Shown here piece by piece: positions 50,395-58,947 of a stretch of DNA of 64,000 nt. Location: assembly GCA_019638185.1 (NCBI GenBank), contig JAHBUH010000019.1, positions 1 to 64,000 of the forward strand, written 5' to 3'. The stretch is from Leadbetterella sp. (lineage in GTDB: Bacteria; Bacteroidota; Bacteroidia; Cytophagales; Spirosomataceae). Under the pieces are notes generated by a model, which was not told the origin of the DNA, made no database searches, and saw only the letters and a program-made list of their open reading frames with translations. The first letter of the stretch is position 1, and the number at the start of each line of letters is the position of its first letter. The translations under genes and the position numbers were made by a program.

Positions 50395-53163
50395 ATGGAC
50401 CAGTTTTCATTCATTGCCAATGGCGACGTCTCCGCTATTGAAGCATTATACAAACAATATTTACAAGATCCTGCATCGGTAGACAAAAGCTGGGAGTTCT
50501 TTTTTAAAGGTTACGAATTTTCCAATTCCTGGGGAGGCGGTAACGGCAAGGCAGCCCCTTCTTCCCTTTCAGAAGATACATTGAAAAAGGAACGGGAAGT
50601 GGTCCACCTGATCCGGGGCTACCGCTCCCGGGGGCACCTGCTCTCACAGATTGATCCCATCTACCCGGTGCGGAAATACAATGCTAACCTGGACCTGAAG
50701 TTTTTCGGGCTGAGTGAAGCGGATTACGACACCGTTTTCGAAGCAGGGGTGGAGGTATTCGGCCGGCCGGCCACACTCCGGGAAACAGAAACTTTCCTGA
50801 AGAATGTTTATGGCGGAAAAATAGGCTATGAATACCTGTACATCCGGGATTCGAAGATCAAGAACTGGCTCCGGAAAAAAGTGGAGTCAGACTACCTGAA
50901 TCACAAGACCTCCAAAACCCAGAAGGGCCGCATCCTGGCCCAGCTGAATAAGGCCGTGGCTTTTGAGAACTTCCTGCATACCAAATTCCTGGGTAAAAAG
51001 AGGTTCTCCCTGGAAGGGGGAGAATCCACCATCCCCGCACTGGATGCAGTAATCCAGTACGGTGCTAAACTGGGCGTGGAAGAAGTGGTGATCGGTATGG
51101 CTCATCGTGGCCGGCTGAACGTGCTGACGAATATCATGCAGAAGCCTTACGAGCAGGTTTTTAACGAGTTTGAGGAAAATGTGCCCACCCTGGAGTTCAG
51201 TGACGGTGACGTGAAATACCACATGGGGTACTCGTCCCAGATAGAGACCGAAGACGGTCACCGGGTTTCCCTGAAGCTGATGGCGAACCCCTCGCACCTG
51301 GAAACCGTAGACCCGGTGGTGCTGGGCTATGCCCGCGCCCGCGCCGATGCCCACTTTGAAAGCGCCGGTACCAAGTATAACGATTTCGACGATATTTACG
51401 ATAAAATCCTGCCTATCATCATCCATGGTGATGCCTCGCTGGCGGGCCAGGGCGTTGTTTACGAAGTGAACCAGATGTCTAACCTGCCCGGTTACTACGT
51501 GGGCGGCGCCATTCACTTTGTGATCAATAACCAGATCGGTTTTACCACCGATAACTATGACGCCCGCTCCAGCATTTACAGCTCAGATGTGGCCAAAATG
51601 CTGGATACGCCTATCCTGCACGTGAATGGCGATGATCCGGAGGCCGTGGTGTATGCCATGGAGCTGGCCGTGGAGTTCCGCCAGGAATTTAATAAAGACA
51701 TTTACATTGATATGATCTGTTACCGGAAATACGGGCATAACGAGGCCGATGAGCCCCGGTTTACCCAGCCCGGTATGTATGAGATCATTTCCAAGCATGC
51801 TTCTCCGCGGGAGATCTATATTGAAAAACTGAAATCAGACGGCACCATCACTGATGATGACGCCAAAAAGCTGAAGGAGCAGTTTGACAATAACCTCCAG
51901 GACCTGCTGTCTAAAGTGAAGCAAAACCAGCTTCCTTATGAGCTGCCTAAACTGGAAAGAGACTGGGCAGAGCTGCGCCGGTCTACCGTGGGTGATTTTG
52001 ACAGCTCCCCGAAAACCGGTATCAGCAAAGAGGAGATAGAACGGGTGGGCAATGCCCTTTCTTCGGTTCCGGAAGGATTCACTCCCATTAAGCAGATCGA
52101 AAAGGTGCTGGAAGAGAGGAAAGAGATATTCAGCGGCAAGAAACCGTTTAACTGGGCGGCTGCGGAACTCCTGGCCTACGGTTCTATCCTGTCGGAAGAT
52201 AAATGGGTCCGGATGTCCGGGCAGGACGTACAGCGGGGTACCTTCTCGCACCGTCATGCCATTCTCCACGATGTGAAAACCTATAAATGGTACAATAACC
52301 TTTCGCACATCAAACCCGTACAGGGGAAATTCGAGATCTATAACTCCCTACTTTCCGAGTACGCGGTGATGGGATTTGAGTACGGCTATGCCCTGGCTAA
52401 CCCTAACGCCCTGGTGATCTGGGAAGCACAGTTCGGGGATTTTGCTAACGGTGCGCAGATCATGATCGACCAGTTTGTGGTGGCGGCGGAATCCAAATGG
52501 AACCTCATGAACGGACTGGTTCTTTTACTGCCCCACGGCTACGAAGGCCAGGGACCGGAGCATTCCAATGCCCGGCCGGAGAGATTCCTGCAACTGGCCG
52601 GTGAGTACAATATTTATGTATGTAACTGTACATCCCCTGCTAACTTCTTCCATATGCTGAGAAGACAGCTGGCGCTTCCTTTCCGTAAGCCGTGTATTCA
52701 CATGTCGCCGAAGTCCATGCTGCGTCACCCGCAGGCGCTGTCGGAGATCAGCGAATTTGAGACCGGAACTTCCTTCCGGGAGGTGATCGGGGATCCGTCA
52801 GTAACGCCGAAGAAAGTAAAAAGGGTGCTGATGTGTACCGGTAAGGTTTACTATGACCTGCTGAAGCGCAAGACCGAAACGGCACGGGAAGACATCGCCA
52901 TCGTGCGGATGGAGCAGCTGTATCCTTTCCCGAAAGTACAGCTGATGGCTGAACTGGATAAATACCCGGGCGCAGAACGCGTATGGGTGCAGGAAGAACC
53001 CCTGAACATGGGTTACTGGTCTTACCTGAAACGGGAATTTGCAGACGGTATCAGCGAGGTGATTTCCCGCAAGATCAGCGCGTCACCGGCTACCGGTTAT
53101 ACCAAAAACCATAACGAGTTCCAGAATAAGATCGTTGATAAAGCATTTGAACTGAACAAATAG
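50395..53163 (+). CDS. sucA: 2-oxoglutarate dehydrogenase E1 component
   Basis: Thiamine-diphosphate-dependent decarboxylase of the TCA cycle, forming the E1 part of the OGDH complex with SucB and Lpd. The length of 922 aa is normal. Motifs: N-terminal DQFSFIANGDVSAIEALYKQYLQDPASVDKSWEFFF (E2-binding arm), GMAHRGRLNVLTNIMQKPYEQVFNEF, HMGYSSQIETEDGHRVSLKLMANPSHLE, IHGDASLAGQGVVYE and INNQIGFTT of the ThDP pocket, and the transketolase-like C-terminal region. Ten bases before sucB; one operon. The 235-base AT-rich upstream gap is the likely promoter region. Confidence 0.98.
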   Translation: MDQFSFIANGDVSAIEALYKQYLQDPASVDKSWEFFFKGYEFSNSWGGGNGKAAPSSLSEDTLKKEREVVHLIRGYRSRGHLLSQIDPIYPVRKYNANLDLKFFGLSEADYDTVFEAGVEVFGRPATLRETETFLKNVYGGKIGYEYLYIRDSKIKNWLRKKVESDYLNHKTSKTQKGRILAQLNKAVAFENFLHTKFLGKKRFSLEGGESTIPALDAVIQYGAKLGVEEVVIGMAHRGRLNVLTNIMQKPYEQVFNEFEENVPTLEFSDGDVKYHMGYSSQIETEDGHRVSLKLMANPSHLETVDPVVLGYARARADAHFESAGTKYNDFDDIYDKILPIIIHGDASLAGQGVVYEVNQMSNLPGYYVGGAIHFVINNQIGFTTDNYDARSSIYSSDVAKMLDTPILHVNGDDPEAVVYAMELAVEFRQEFNKDIYIDMICYRKYGHNEADEPRFTQPGMYEIISKHASPREIYIEKLKSDGTITDDDAKKLKEQFDNNLQDLLSKVKQNQLPYELPKLERDWAELRRSTVGDFDSSPKTGISKEEIERVGNALSSVPEGFTPIKQIEKVLEERKEIFSGKKPFNWAAAELLAYGSILSEDKWVRMSGQDVQRGTFSHRHAILHDVKTYKWYNNLSHIKPVQGKFEIYNSLLSEYAVMGFEYGYALANPNALVIWEAQFGDFANGAQIMIDQFVVAAESKWNLMNGLVLLLPHGYEGQGPEHSNARPERFLQLAGEYNIYVCNCTSPANFFHMLRRQLALPFRKPCIHMSPKSMLRHPQALSEISEFETGTSFREVIGDPSVTPKKVKRVLMCTGKVYYDLLKRKTETAREDIAIVRMEQLYPFPKVQLMAELDKYPGAERVWVQEEPLNMGYWSYLKREFADGISEVISRKISASPATGYTKNHNEFQNKIVDKAFELNK

Positions 53164-53172
53164 GATAATTAT

Positions 53173-54744
53173 ATGGCTATTGAAATGAAAGTACCCTCGG
53201 TAGGCGAGTCCGTTACAGAGGTGACTATAGCATCTTGGGTTAAGAAAGACGGTGACCTGGTCAAAATGGACGAGGTGATCTGTGAGCTCGAATCCGACAA
53301 GGCTACGTTTGAGCTTCCGGCTGAAGCAGACGGGATCTTACGGATAGTAGGAAAAGAGGGCGATACATTAAGCATAGGACAGGTGATCTGCAGGATCGAG
53401 GAAGCAGGTGGCAAAGCCATGGCCGACACATCGGCGGAAGCACCTGCAGCCAATTCAGCTCCGAAAGCTGCTGAGGCGGCACCGGTAGCAGCTCCTGCTG
53501 CTGAAACCGCAGCTGCGCCTGCAGAAGCCAAAACCATAGAGATCACGGTTCCTGCCGTAGGCGAATCCATCTCCGAAGTAACCGTTTCCAGCTGGATAAA
53601 GAAAACCGGCGATACCGTGGGACTGGACGAGATTATCTGTGAACTGGAATCGGATAAGGCTACTTTTGAGCTGCCTTCCCCCCAGGCCGGAACGCTGACC
53701 GTGGTGGCCAATGAGGGTGATGTGGTGCCTATCGGCGGTGTGCTGGCTAAGCTCACCGTAGGAGCAGGTGCTCCGGCACAGTCGTCTGTTCCGCTGGAAG
53801 CAGCGCCTGCCGCTCCGGTGGCTGTCGCTTCGGAAACTTCCGACAGCTACGCGGCGGGCCATCCTTCACCGGCTGCCGCTAAAACGCTGGCCGAAAAAGG
53901 AATCTCACCGGCTTCCGTTCAGGGTACCGGCGTAGGAGGCCGGATCACGAAAGAAGACGCCCAAAACGCCAGTGCCACACCGGCTAAGGCAGCTGAAGCG
54001 CCGAAAGCAGAAGCCGCTCCGGCCGCACCCGCTGCCAGCGGTGCCCGTACTTCCCGGAGAGAGAAAATGAGCTCGCTCCGCAAGACCATTGCCCGCAGGC
54101 TGGTAGCTGTGAAAAGCGAAACCGCCATGCTTACCACGTTTAACGAGGTAGACATGAAGCCCATCATGGATCTGCGTAAACAGTATAAAGATAAATTTAA
54201 GGAAGTACACGGCGTAGGCCTCGGGTTTATGTCGTTCTTTACCAAAGCCTGTTCCATCGCTCTCCAGGATTTCCCGGTAGTGAATGCGTTCATTGACGGT
54301 GAAGAGATCGTTTATAATGACTTTACCGATATTTCTATCGCGGTGTCTGCGCCGAGAGGGCTGGTAGTTCCGGTGATCCGGAATGCCGAGAAAATGTCGT
54401 TCAGTGATATCGAATCCGAAGTGGTGCGGCTGGCTGTAAAAGCCCGCGATAACAAACTGACCATCGAGGAAATGACCGGTGGAACCTTTACCATCACCAA
54501 TGGCGGTATCTTTGGTTCCATGCTGTCTACGCCTATCATCAATGCGCCGCAATCGGCCATCCTGGGTATGCACAATATCGTGGAAAGACCGGTGGCCATT
54601 AACGGGCAGGTGGAGATACGCCCCATCATGTACGTGGCGCTTTCGTATGACCACCGTACCATTGACGGCAAGGATTCCGTAGGTTTCCTGGTACGCGTAA
54701 AACAGTTATTGGAGGATCCGATGCGGATGCTTCTGCAGGTGTAA
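53173..54744 (+). CDS. sucB: 2-oxoglutarate dehydrogenase E2 (dihydrolipoyl succinyltransferase) with two lipoyl domains
   Basis: 523 aa, longer than the usual ~400. It has two lipoyl domains: residues 1-78 with lipoyl-lysine K43 in ESDKATFE, and about 117-195 with K162 in the same motif, joined by Ala/Pro-rich linkers. Then a peripheral subunit-binding domain ([34 protein letters not shown]) and the catalytic acyltransferase core ([33 protein letters not shown] ... [18 protein letters not shown], catalytic HRTIDG). It transfers succinyl groups to CoA. The tandem lipoyl domains are probably a domain duplication in this lineage. All motifs intact. Confidence 0.96.
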   Translation: MAIEMKVPSVGESVTEVTIASWVKKDGDLVKMDEVICELESDKATFELPAEADGILRIVGKEGDTLSIGQVICRIEEAGGKAMADTSAEAPAANSAPKAAEAAPVAAPAAETAAAPAEAKTIEITVPAVGESISEVTVSSWIKKTGDTVGLDEIICELESDKATFELPSPQAGTLTVVANEGDVVPIGGVLAKLTVGAGAPAQSSVPLEAAPAAPVAVASETSDSYAAGHPSPAAAKTLAEKGISPASVQGTGVGGRITKEDAQNASATPAKAAEAPKAEAAPAAPAASGARTSRREKMSSLRKTIARRLVAVKSETAMLTTFNEVDMKPIMDLRKQYKDKFKEVHGVGLGFMSFFTKACSIALQDFPVVNAFIDGEEIVYNDFTDISIAVSAPRGLVVPVIRNAEKMSFSDIESEVVRLAVKARDNKLTIEEMTGGTFTITNGGIFGSMLSTPIINAPQSAILGMHNIVERPVAINGQVEIRPIMYVALSYDHRTIDGKDSVGFLVRVKQLLEDPMRMLLQV

Positions 54745-54771
54745 TAATCTCGGGGTTTAATTCAAAAAATT

Positions 54772-56172
54772 ATGCAATACGACGTAATCGTTATAGGATC
54801 CGGACCCGGAGGGTACGTAGCCGCTATCCGGTGTGCCCAGCTGGGCTTTAAGACCGCCATTATCGAAAAATACCCGGTGATGGGCGGAACCTGCCTGAAT
54901 GTGGGCTGTATCCCGTCTAAAGCGCTGCTGGATTCGTCAGAACACTATTACAATGCCGTACACCACTTTGATGAGCACGGCATCATCACCGGGAAAGTGA
55001 AAGCTGACCTGGCCAGGATGATCGAGCGGAAAGGCGGTGTGGTGAAGAAAATGAATGATGGCATCAGCTTCCTGATGAAGAAGAACAAGATCGACGTGAA
55101 GAACGGTTTTGGGTCATTCGTGGATAAAAATACGGTGAAAGTGGCGAAAGCTGACGGCTCGGAAGAGCAGATCACGGGCAAAAACATCATTATTGCCACG
55201 GGATCCAAGCCTACCATCCTGCCGTTTATGAATTACGATAAAACCCGGATCATCACCTCTACGGAAGCCTTATCGCTGAAGGAGCTGCCTAAGCACCTGA
55301 TCGTGATCGGTGCCGGGGTGATCGGTGCGGAGCTGGGTTCGGTATATGCCCGCCTGGGCTCTAAAGTGACCTTTGTGGAATTTGCAGAGGGCATGATCCC
55401 TACCATGGATAAAGCGCTGGGCAAGGAGCTTCAGAAAACAGTAAAAAAACTGGGTGCCGATTTTCATTTCAATACCAAGGTAAGCCTGATTGAGAACCTG
55501 GGTAAAGAAGTGAAAGTGACCGCAGAAAATAAGGCCGGCGAGAAAGTGGAGATCACGGGCGACTACTGCCTGGTGTCTATCGGCCGGAGGCCTTATACCG
55601 ATAACCTGAACCTGGAAGCCGCCGGCGTACAGTCAGAGAAAGGCCGGGTGGTGGTAGATGATCACACGCTCCAGACCAATGTACCGGGCATTTATGCCAT
55701 CGGTGACGTGGTGCGCGGGGCCATGCTGGCGCACAAGGCAGAAGAAGAAGGCGTGCTGGTAGCCGAGACCCTGGCCGGACAGAAGCCGCATATTAACTAT
55801 AACCTGATCCCCGGTGTGGTGTACACCTGGCCGGAGGTGGCGGCGGTAGGAAAAACAGAAGACGAATTAAAAGCCGCAGGAGTAGCGTACAAGGCCGGTC
55901 AGTTTCCGTTCAAGGCGCTGGGAAGGGCCACCGCCAGCGGTGACGTAGACGGTTTTGTGAAGGTACTGGCCGATAAGAACACCGATGAGATCCTGGGTGT
56001 GCACATTATCGGGGCACGGGCCGCAGACATGATCGGTGAGGCGGTGATAGCCATGGAATTCAGGGCTTCGGCAGAAGATGTGGCCCGTTCTTCCCACGCG
56101 CATCCTACCTACCTGGAAGCCCTGAAAGAGGCCTGCCTGGCCGCTACGGGGAACCGGTCTATCCATATGTGA
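54772..56172 (+). CDS. lpdA: Dihydrolipoyl dehydrogenase (E3)
   Basis: 466 aa FAD-dependent disulfide reductase that reoxidises lipoyl groups with NAD+. FAD-binding VIVIGSGPGGYVAAIRC at the N-terminus, redox disulfide C41-x4-C46 in GGTCLNVGCIPSK, NAD-binding VIGAGVIGAELGSVYARLGSKVTFVE, FAD-binding TNVPGIYAIGDVV, and the catalytic C-terminal His motif SSHAHPTYLEALKEA. It lies 27 bases after sucB and completes the OGDH operon; it may also serve other lipoyl complexes. Followed by a strong hairpin. Confidence 0.97.
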   Translation: MQYDVIVIGSGPGGYVAAIRCAQLGFKTAIIEKYPVMGGTCLNVGCIPSKALLDSSEHYYNAVHHFDEHGIITGKVKADLARMIERKGGVVKKMNDGISFLMKKNKIDVKNGFGSFVDKNTVKVAKADGSEEQITGKNIIIATGSKPTILPFMNYDKTRIITSTEALSLKELPKHLIVIGAGVIGAELGSVYARLGSKVTFVEFAEGMIPTMDKALGKELQKTVKKLGADFHFNTKVSLIENLGKEVKVTAENKAGEKVEITGDYCLVSIGRRPYTDNLNLEAAGVQSEKGRVVVDDHTLQTNVPGIYAIGDVVRGAMLAHKAEEEGVLVAETLAGQKPHINYNLIPGVVYTWPEVAAVGKTEDELKAAGVAYKAGQFPFKALGRATASGDVDGFVKVLADKNTDEILGVHIIGARAADMIGEAVIAMEFRASAEDVARSSHAHPTYLEALKEACLAATGNRSIHM

Positions 56173-56199
56173 AAGAGTGCAGATGATATTTAATGCAGT

Positions 56200-56231
56200 A
56201 AGACCTCATTTTTTAATTAAAATGAGGTCTT
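56200..56231. terminator. Terminator hairpin at the end of the OGDH operon
   Basis: Thirteen-base arms AAGACCTCATTTT and AAAATGAGGTCTT with a 6-base loop, 28 bases after the lpd stop. The A/T edges make it usable in either direction. Confidence 0.85.
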
Positions 56232-56314
56232 GTGTTTAAACCTTCTTAAATTTATAGTAGTTTACGCTGGGGTCAGAATTGTAACATAGAAATAACAACT
56301 GTAAAAGGTACATT

Positions 56315-58831
56315 TTGCAAACTGCAGAAAATAAATTTTGGCAATTCGATGCTAATTACTGGCTAAAGAACTTAAATAGTTCTGTGAGCGGCTTATCACA
56401 ATCGGAAGCCGACAAAATTCTTCGTGAAAACGGGCTGCATCTCAAAAATCAATCGGCACTAAAAAAAGACGTTTTGCTTTTTGTGGGTCAATTTAAAAGC
56501 CCACTGATGCTGCTGTTGATTGCAGCCGTTATTATATCTGCATTTCTTGGTGACACTTCCGATGTATTTATTATACTCTTCATTGTTTTATCCAGTGGGT
56601 TACTCAGCTTCTTTCAGGAACGAAATGCCGGTAGAGTGGTTGAGAAGCTGCAATCCATGCTTTCGTTAAAAGCAACCGTATTACGTGACGGACTGCCCCG
56701 GGAAATAGTAGTAACTCAGGTAGTAAAAGGTGATGTAATTATTCTGAAAGCAGGGGATATACTGCCTGCTGACGGTCTCATCCTGGAGTCGGATGAGCTG
56801 TATGCCAATGAAGCAAGTTTAACAGGTGAATCTTATCCGGTAAGGAAAGAAGCCGGTGTATTGGATGAACAAACCCTGCTGGCGAAAAGAACAAACTGTC
56901 TTTGGCAAGGAACAAACATTGTGAGTGGTAATGCTAAGGCGTTAGTCATTCAAACGGGAGAAGAAACCATTTTTGGAAGTATCGCAAAAAATGTCTCTGT
57001 AAAAGTGGAGACTTCTTTTGAAAAAGGCATTAAGGATTTTGGTCTTTTCCTGATGAAAATCACGCTGTTATTAGGCGTGTTTATTCTTGCCGTAAACCTG
57101 CTTAATCACAAAGGCATTATTGACTCTGCCCTGTTTGCACTGGCTTTGGTAGTGGGGATGGCTCCTGAACTTTTGCCTGCCATTACATCCATTGCTATGA
57201 GTGCCGGAGCAAAAAGATTATTAGACAGGAAAGTAATTGTAAAAAAACTAAATTCTATACAAAACCTCGGTGAAGTAAATTTATTATGCACCGATAAAAC
57301 CGGAACCATCACTGAAGGAATAATAAAGATAGCGGGCATCATTGATGAATCCGGAGAGGAAAGCAGCTTTGTAAAAGAACTGGCGTTTTGGAACTCCACG
57401 TTTGAAACAGGATATTCTAACCCCATAGATGAAGCGTTAAAGCAAATCAAACCTGACACCAATAATTCGGTTGAAAAAATAGGTGAAGTGCCTTATGATT
57501 TTAACCGGAAAAGATTGAGCATCGCCATAAGCAGTAAAAAAGAAAATTTACTGATTACTAAAGGTGCATTTACGCAAGTACTGGAAATCTGTTCAGCCAT
57601 CAGATTAAGTAATGAGAAAGTTGAAAATATTGATGCACACAAAGAGGAATTAGAAAGAAAGTTTACGGAATTCGGTATGAAAGGTTTGCGGGCCATTGCG
57701 GTTTGCTACAAAAATATAGATACAACTCAGGTCACAAAAAACCTTGAATCGGAGATGATTTTTGCAGGCTTTGTTCTGATGAATGATCCGGTAAAATCAG
57801 GTATAACCGAAACAATTGATGAGTTACATAAACTATCCGTTGGTTTAAAAATAATTACGGGCGATAATGCAAATGTAGCGGGAGCTACCGCCCGGAATAT
57901 TGGTATTGAGAACCCCGTAATCATGTCGGGTAAAGAACTTTCCAATACAAGCCAGGAAGCATTGATACAATTGGTGAAAAATGTTCACATTTTTGCTGAA
58001 GTGGAGCCTCAGCAGAAAGAACGGATCATATTAGCACTCAAAGGCACTTATACGGTTGCTTATATGGGTGACGGAATCAATGATGTATCGGCCATCAATG
58101 CAGCCGATGTAGGCATTTCGGTTGATAATGCTGTAGATGTAGCAAGAGAAGCCGCTGATTTTGTGTTGTTGGAAAAAGACCTGATGGTAATTGCGCACGG
58201 CATAAGAGAAGGAAGAAAAACATTTGCCAATACATTAAAATACCTCTATATCAGTACGGGTTCTACTTTTGGTAATATGTGCAGCGTGGCTTTTGCTTCA
58301 TTGGCCCTGCCGTTTCTGCCCATGCTTCCCAAGCAAATATTATTAACCAATTTTCTCACTGATTTTCCGTTTCTTGCCGTTTCAACGGACAATGTAGATG
58401 CGGAACAATTGGAAAAACCCGGCAAATGGGATATTAAACTCATCCGTGATTATATGGTGGTTTTTGGTGTACATAGTTCACTTTTTGACCTGATTACTTT
58501 TACGGTACTTTATTTTATACTGAAAGTAAAAGAAGCTGAATTTCAGACCGGCTGGTTTATCGAATCGGTTCTTACCGAACTACTGATTGTTTTCATCATC
58601 CGCACACACAAGAATTTTTTTAAAAGCCAACCGGGCAGGTATCTTTTTATTTTGAGTATTGTAGCATTAATCCTCACCATCGGACTTCCTTATTTGCCAT
58701 TTGCGAAAGACATTGGTTTTGTGCCGTTGCCATTGCTTAATTTGGGAGCAATGCTGGGGATAGTGGCAGCCTATATACTTACAGCTGACCTTTTAAAAGT
58801 TTGGTTATTCAAAAGACATCAGAATGCTTAA
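56315..58831 (+). CDS. mgtA: Magnesium-translocating P-type ATPase (MgtA/MgtB type)
   Basis: 838 aa P3B-type ATPase that imports Mg2+. The frame has no ATG before the conserved N-terminus (stop at 56282), so the start is TTG 56315, preceded by AAAAGG seven bases upstream. It shows FWQFDANYWLKNLNSSVSGLSQSEADKILRENG, the phosphorylation motif DKTGT (Asp327), TGES, GDGINDVSA and the M4 region ALALVVGMAPELLPAI. The gene is clearly AT-rich compared with its neighbours (line 56341-56400 is 38% GC; 55321-55380 in lpd is 57%), indicating transfer. No Mg-sensing leader was recognised in the 83-base upstream gap, and no MgtC/MgtE partner is adjacent. Confidence 0.95.
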   Translation: MQTAENKFWQFDANYWLKNLNSSVSGLSQSEADKILRENGLHLKNQSALKKDVLLFVGQFKSPLMLLLIAAVIISAFLGDTSDVFIILFIVLSSGLLSFFQERNAGRVVEKLQSMLSLKATVLRDGLPREIVVTQVVKGDVIILKAGDILPADGLILESDELYANEASLTGESYPVRKEAGVLDEQTLLAKRTNCLWQGTNIVSGNAKALVIQTGEETIFGSIAKNVSVKVETSFEKGIKDFGLFLMKITLLLGVFILAVNLLNHKGIIDSALFALALVVGMAPELLPAITSIAMSAGAKRLLDRKVIVKKLNSIQNLGEVNLLCTDKTGTITEGIIKIAGIIDESGEESSFVKELAFWNSTFETGYSNPIDEALKQIKPDTNNSVEKIGEVPYDFNRKRLSIAISSKKENLLITKGAFTQVLEICSAIRLSNEKVENIDAHKEELERKFTEFGMKGLRAIAVCYKNIDTTQVTKNLESEMIFAGFVLMNDPVKSGITETIDELHKLSVGLKIITGDNANVAGATARNIGIENPVIMSGKELSNTSQEALIQLVKNVHIFAEVEPQQKERIILALKGTYTVAYMGDGINDVSAINAADVGISVDNAVDVAREAADFVLLEKDLMVIAHGIREGRKTFANTLKYLYISTGSTFGNMCSVAFASLALPFLPMLPKQILLTNFLTDFPFLAVSTDNVDAEQLEKPGKWDIKLIRDYMVVFGVHSSLFDLITFTVLYFILKVKEAEFQTGWFIESVLTELLIVFIIRTHKNFFKSQPGRYLFILSIVALILTIGLPYLPFAKDIGFVPLPLLNLGAMLGIVAAYILTADLLKVWLFKRHQNA

Positions 58832-58947
58832 GTTCAGTCAGTCATAAGTTAAGGTCCCTGATACCCGATTTTTTTAATGCGGTTATCTTGCACCTGTCCC
58901 ACCAGCGTTAGATATACCTGGTTTTTGCTTGTATCTTTAAGATAATA

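Noticed and set aside
56232-56314. Mg-sensing riboswitch before the Mg2+ ATPase
   Set aside because: The gap is only 83 bases and contains no recognisable conserved helices of known Mg leaders.
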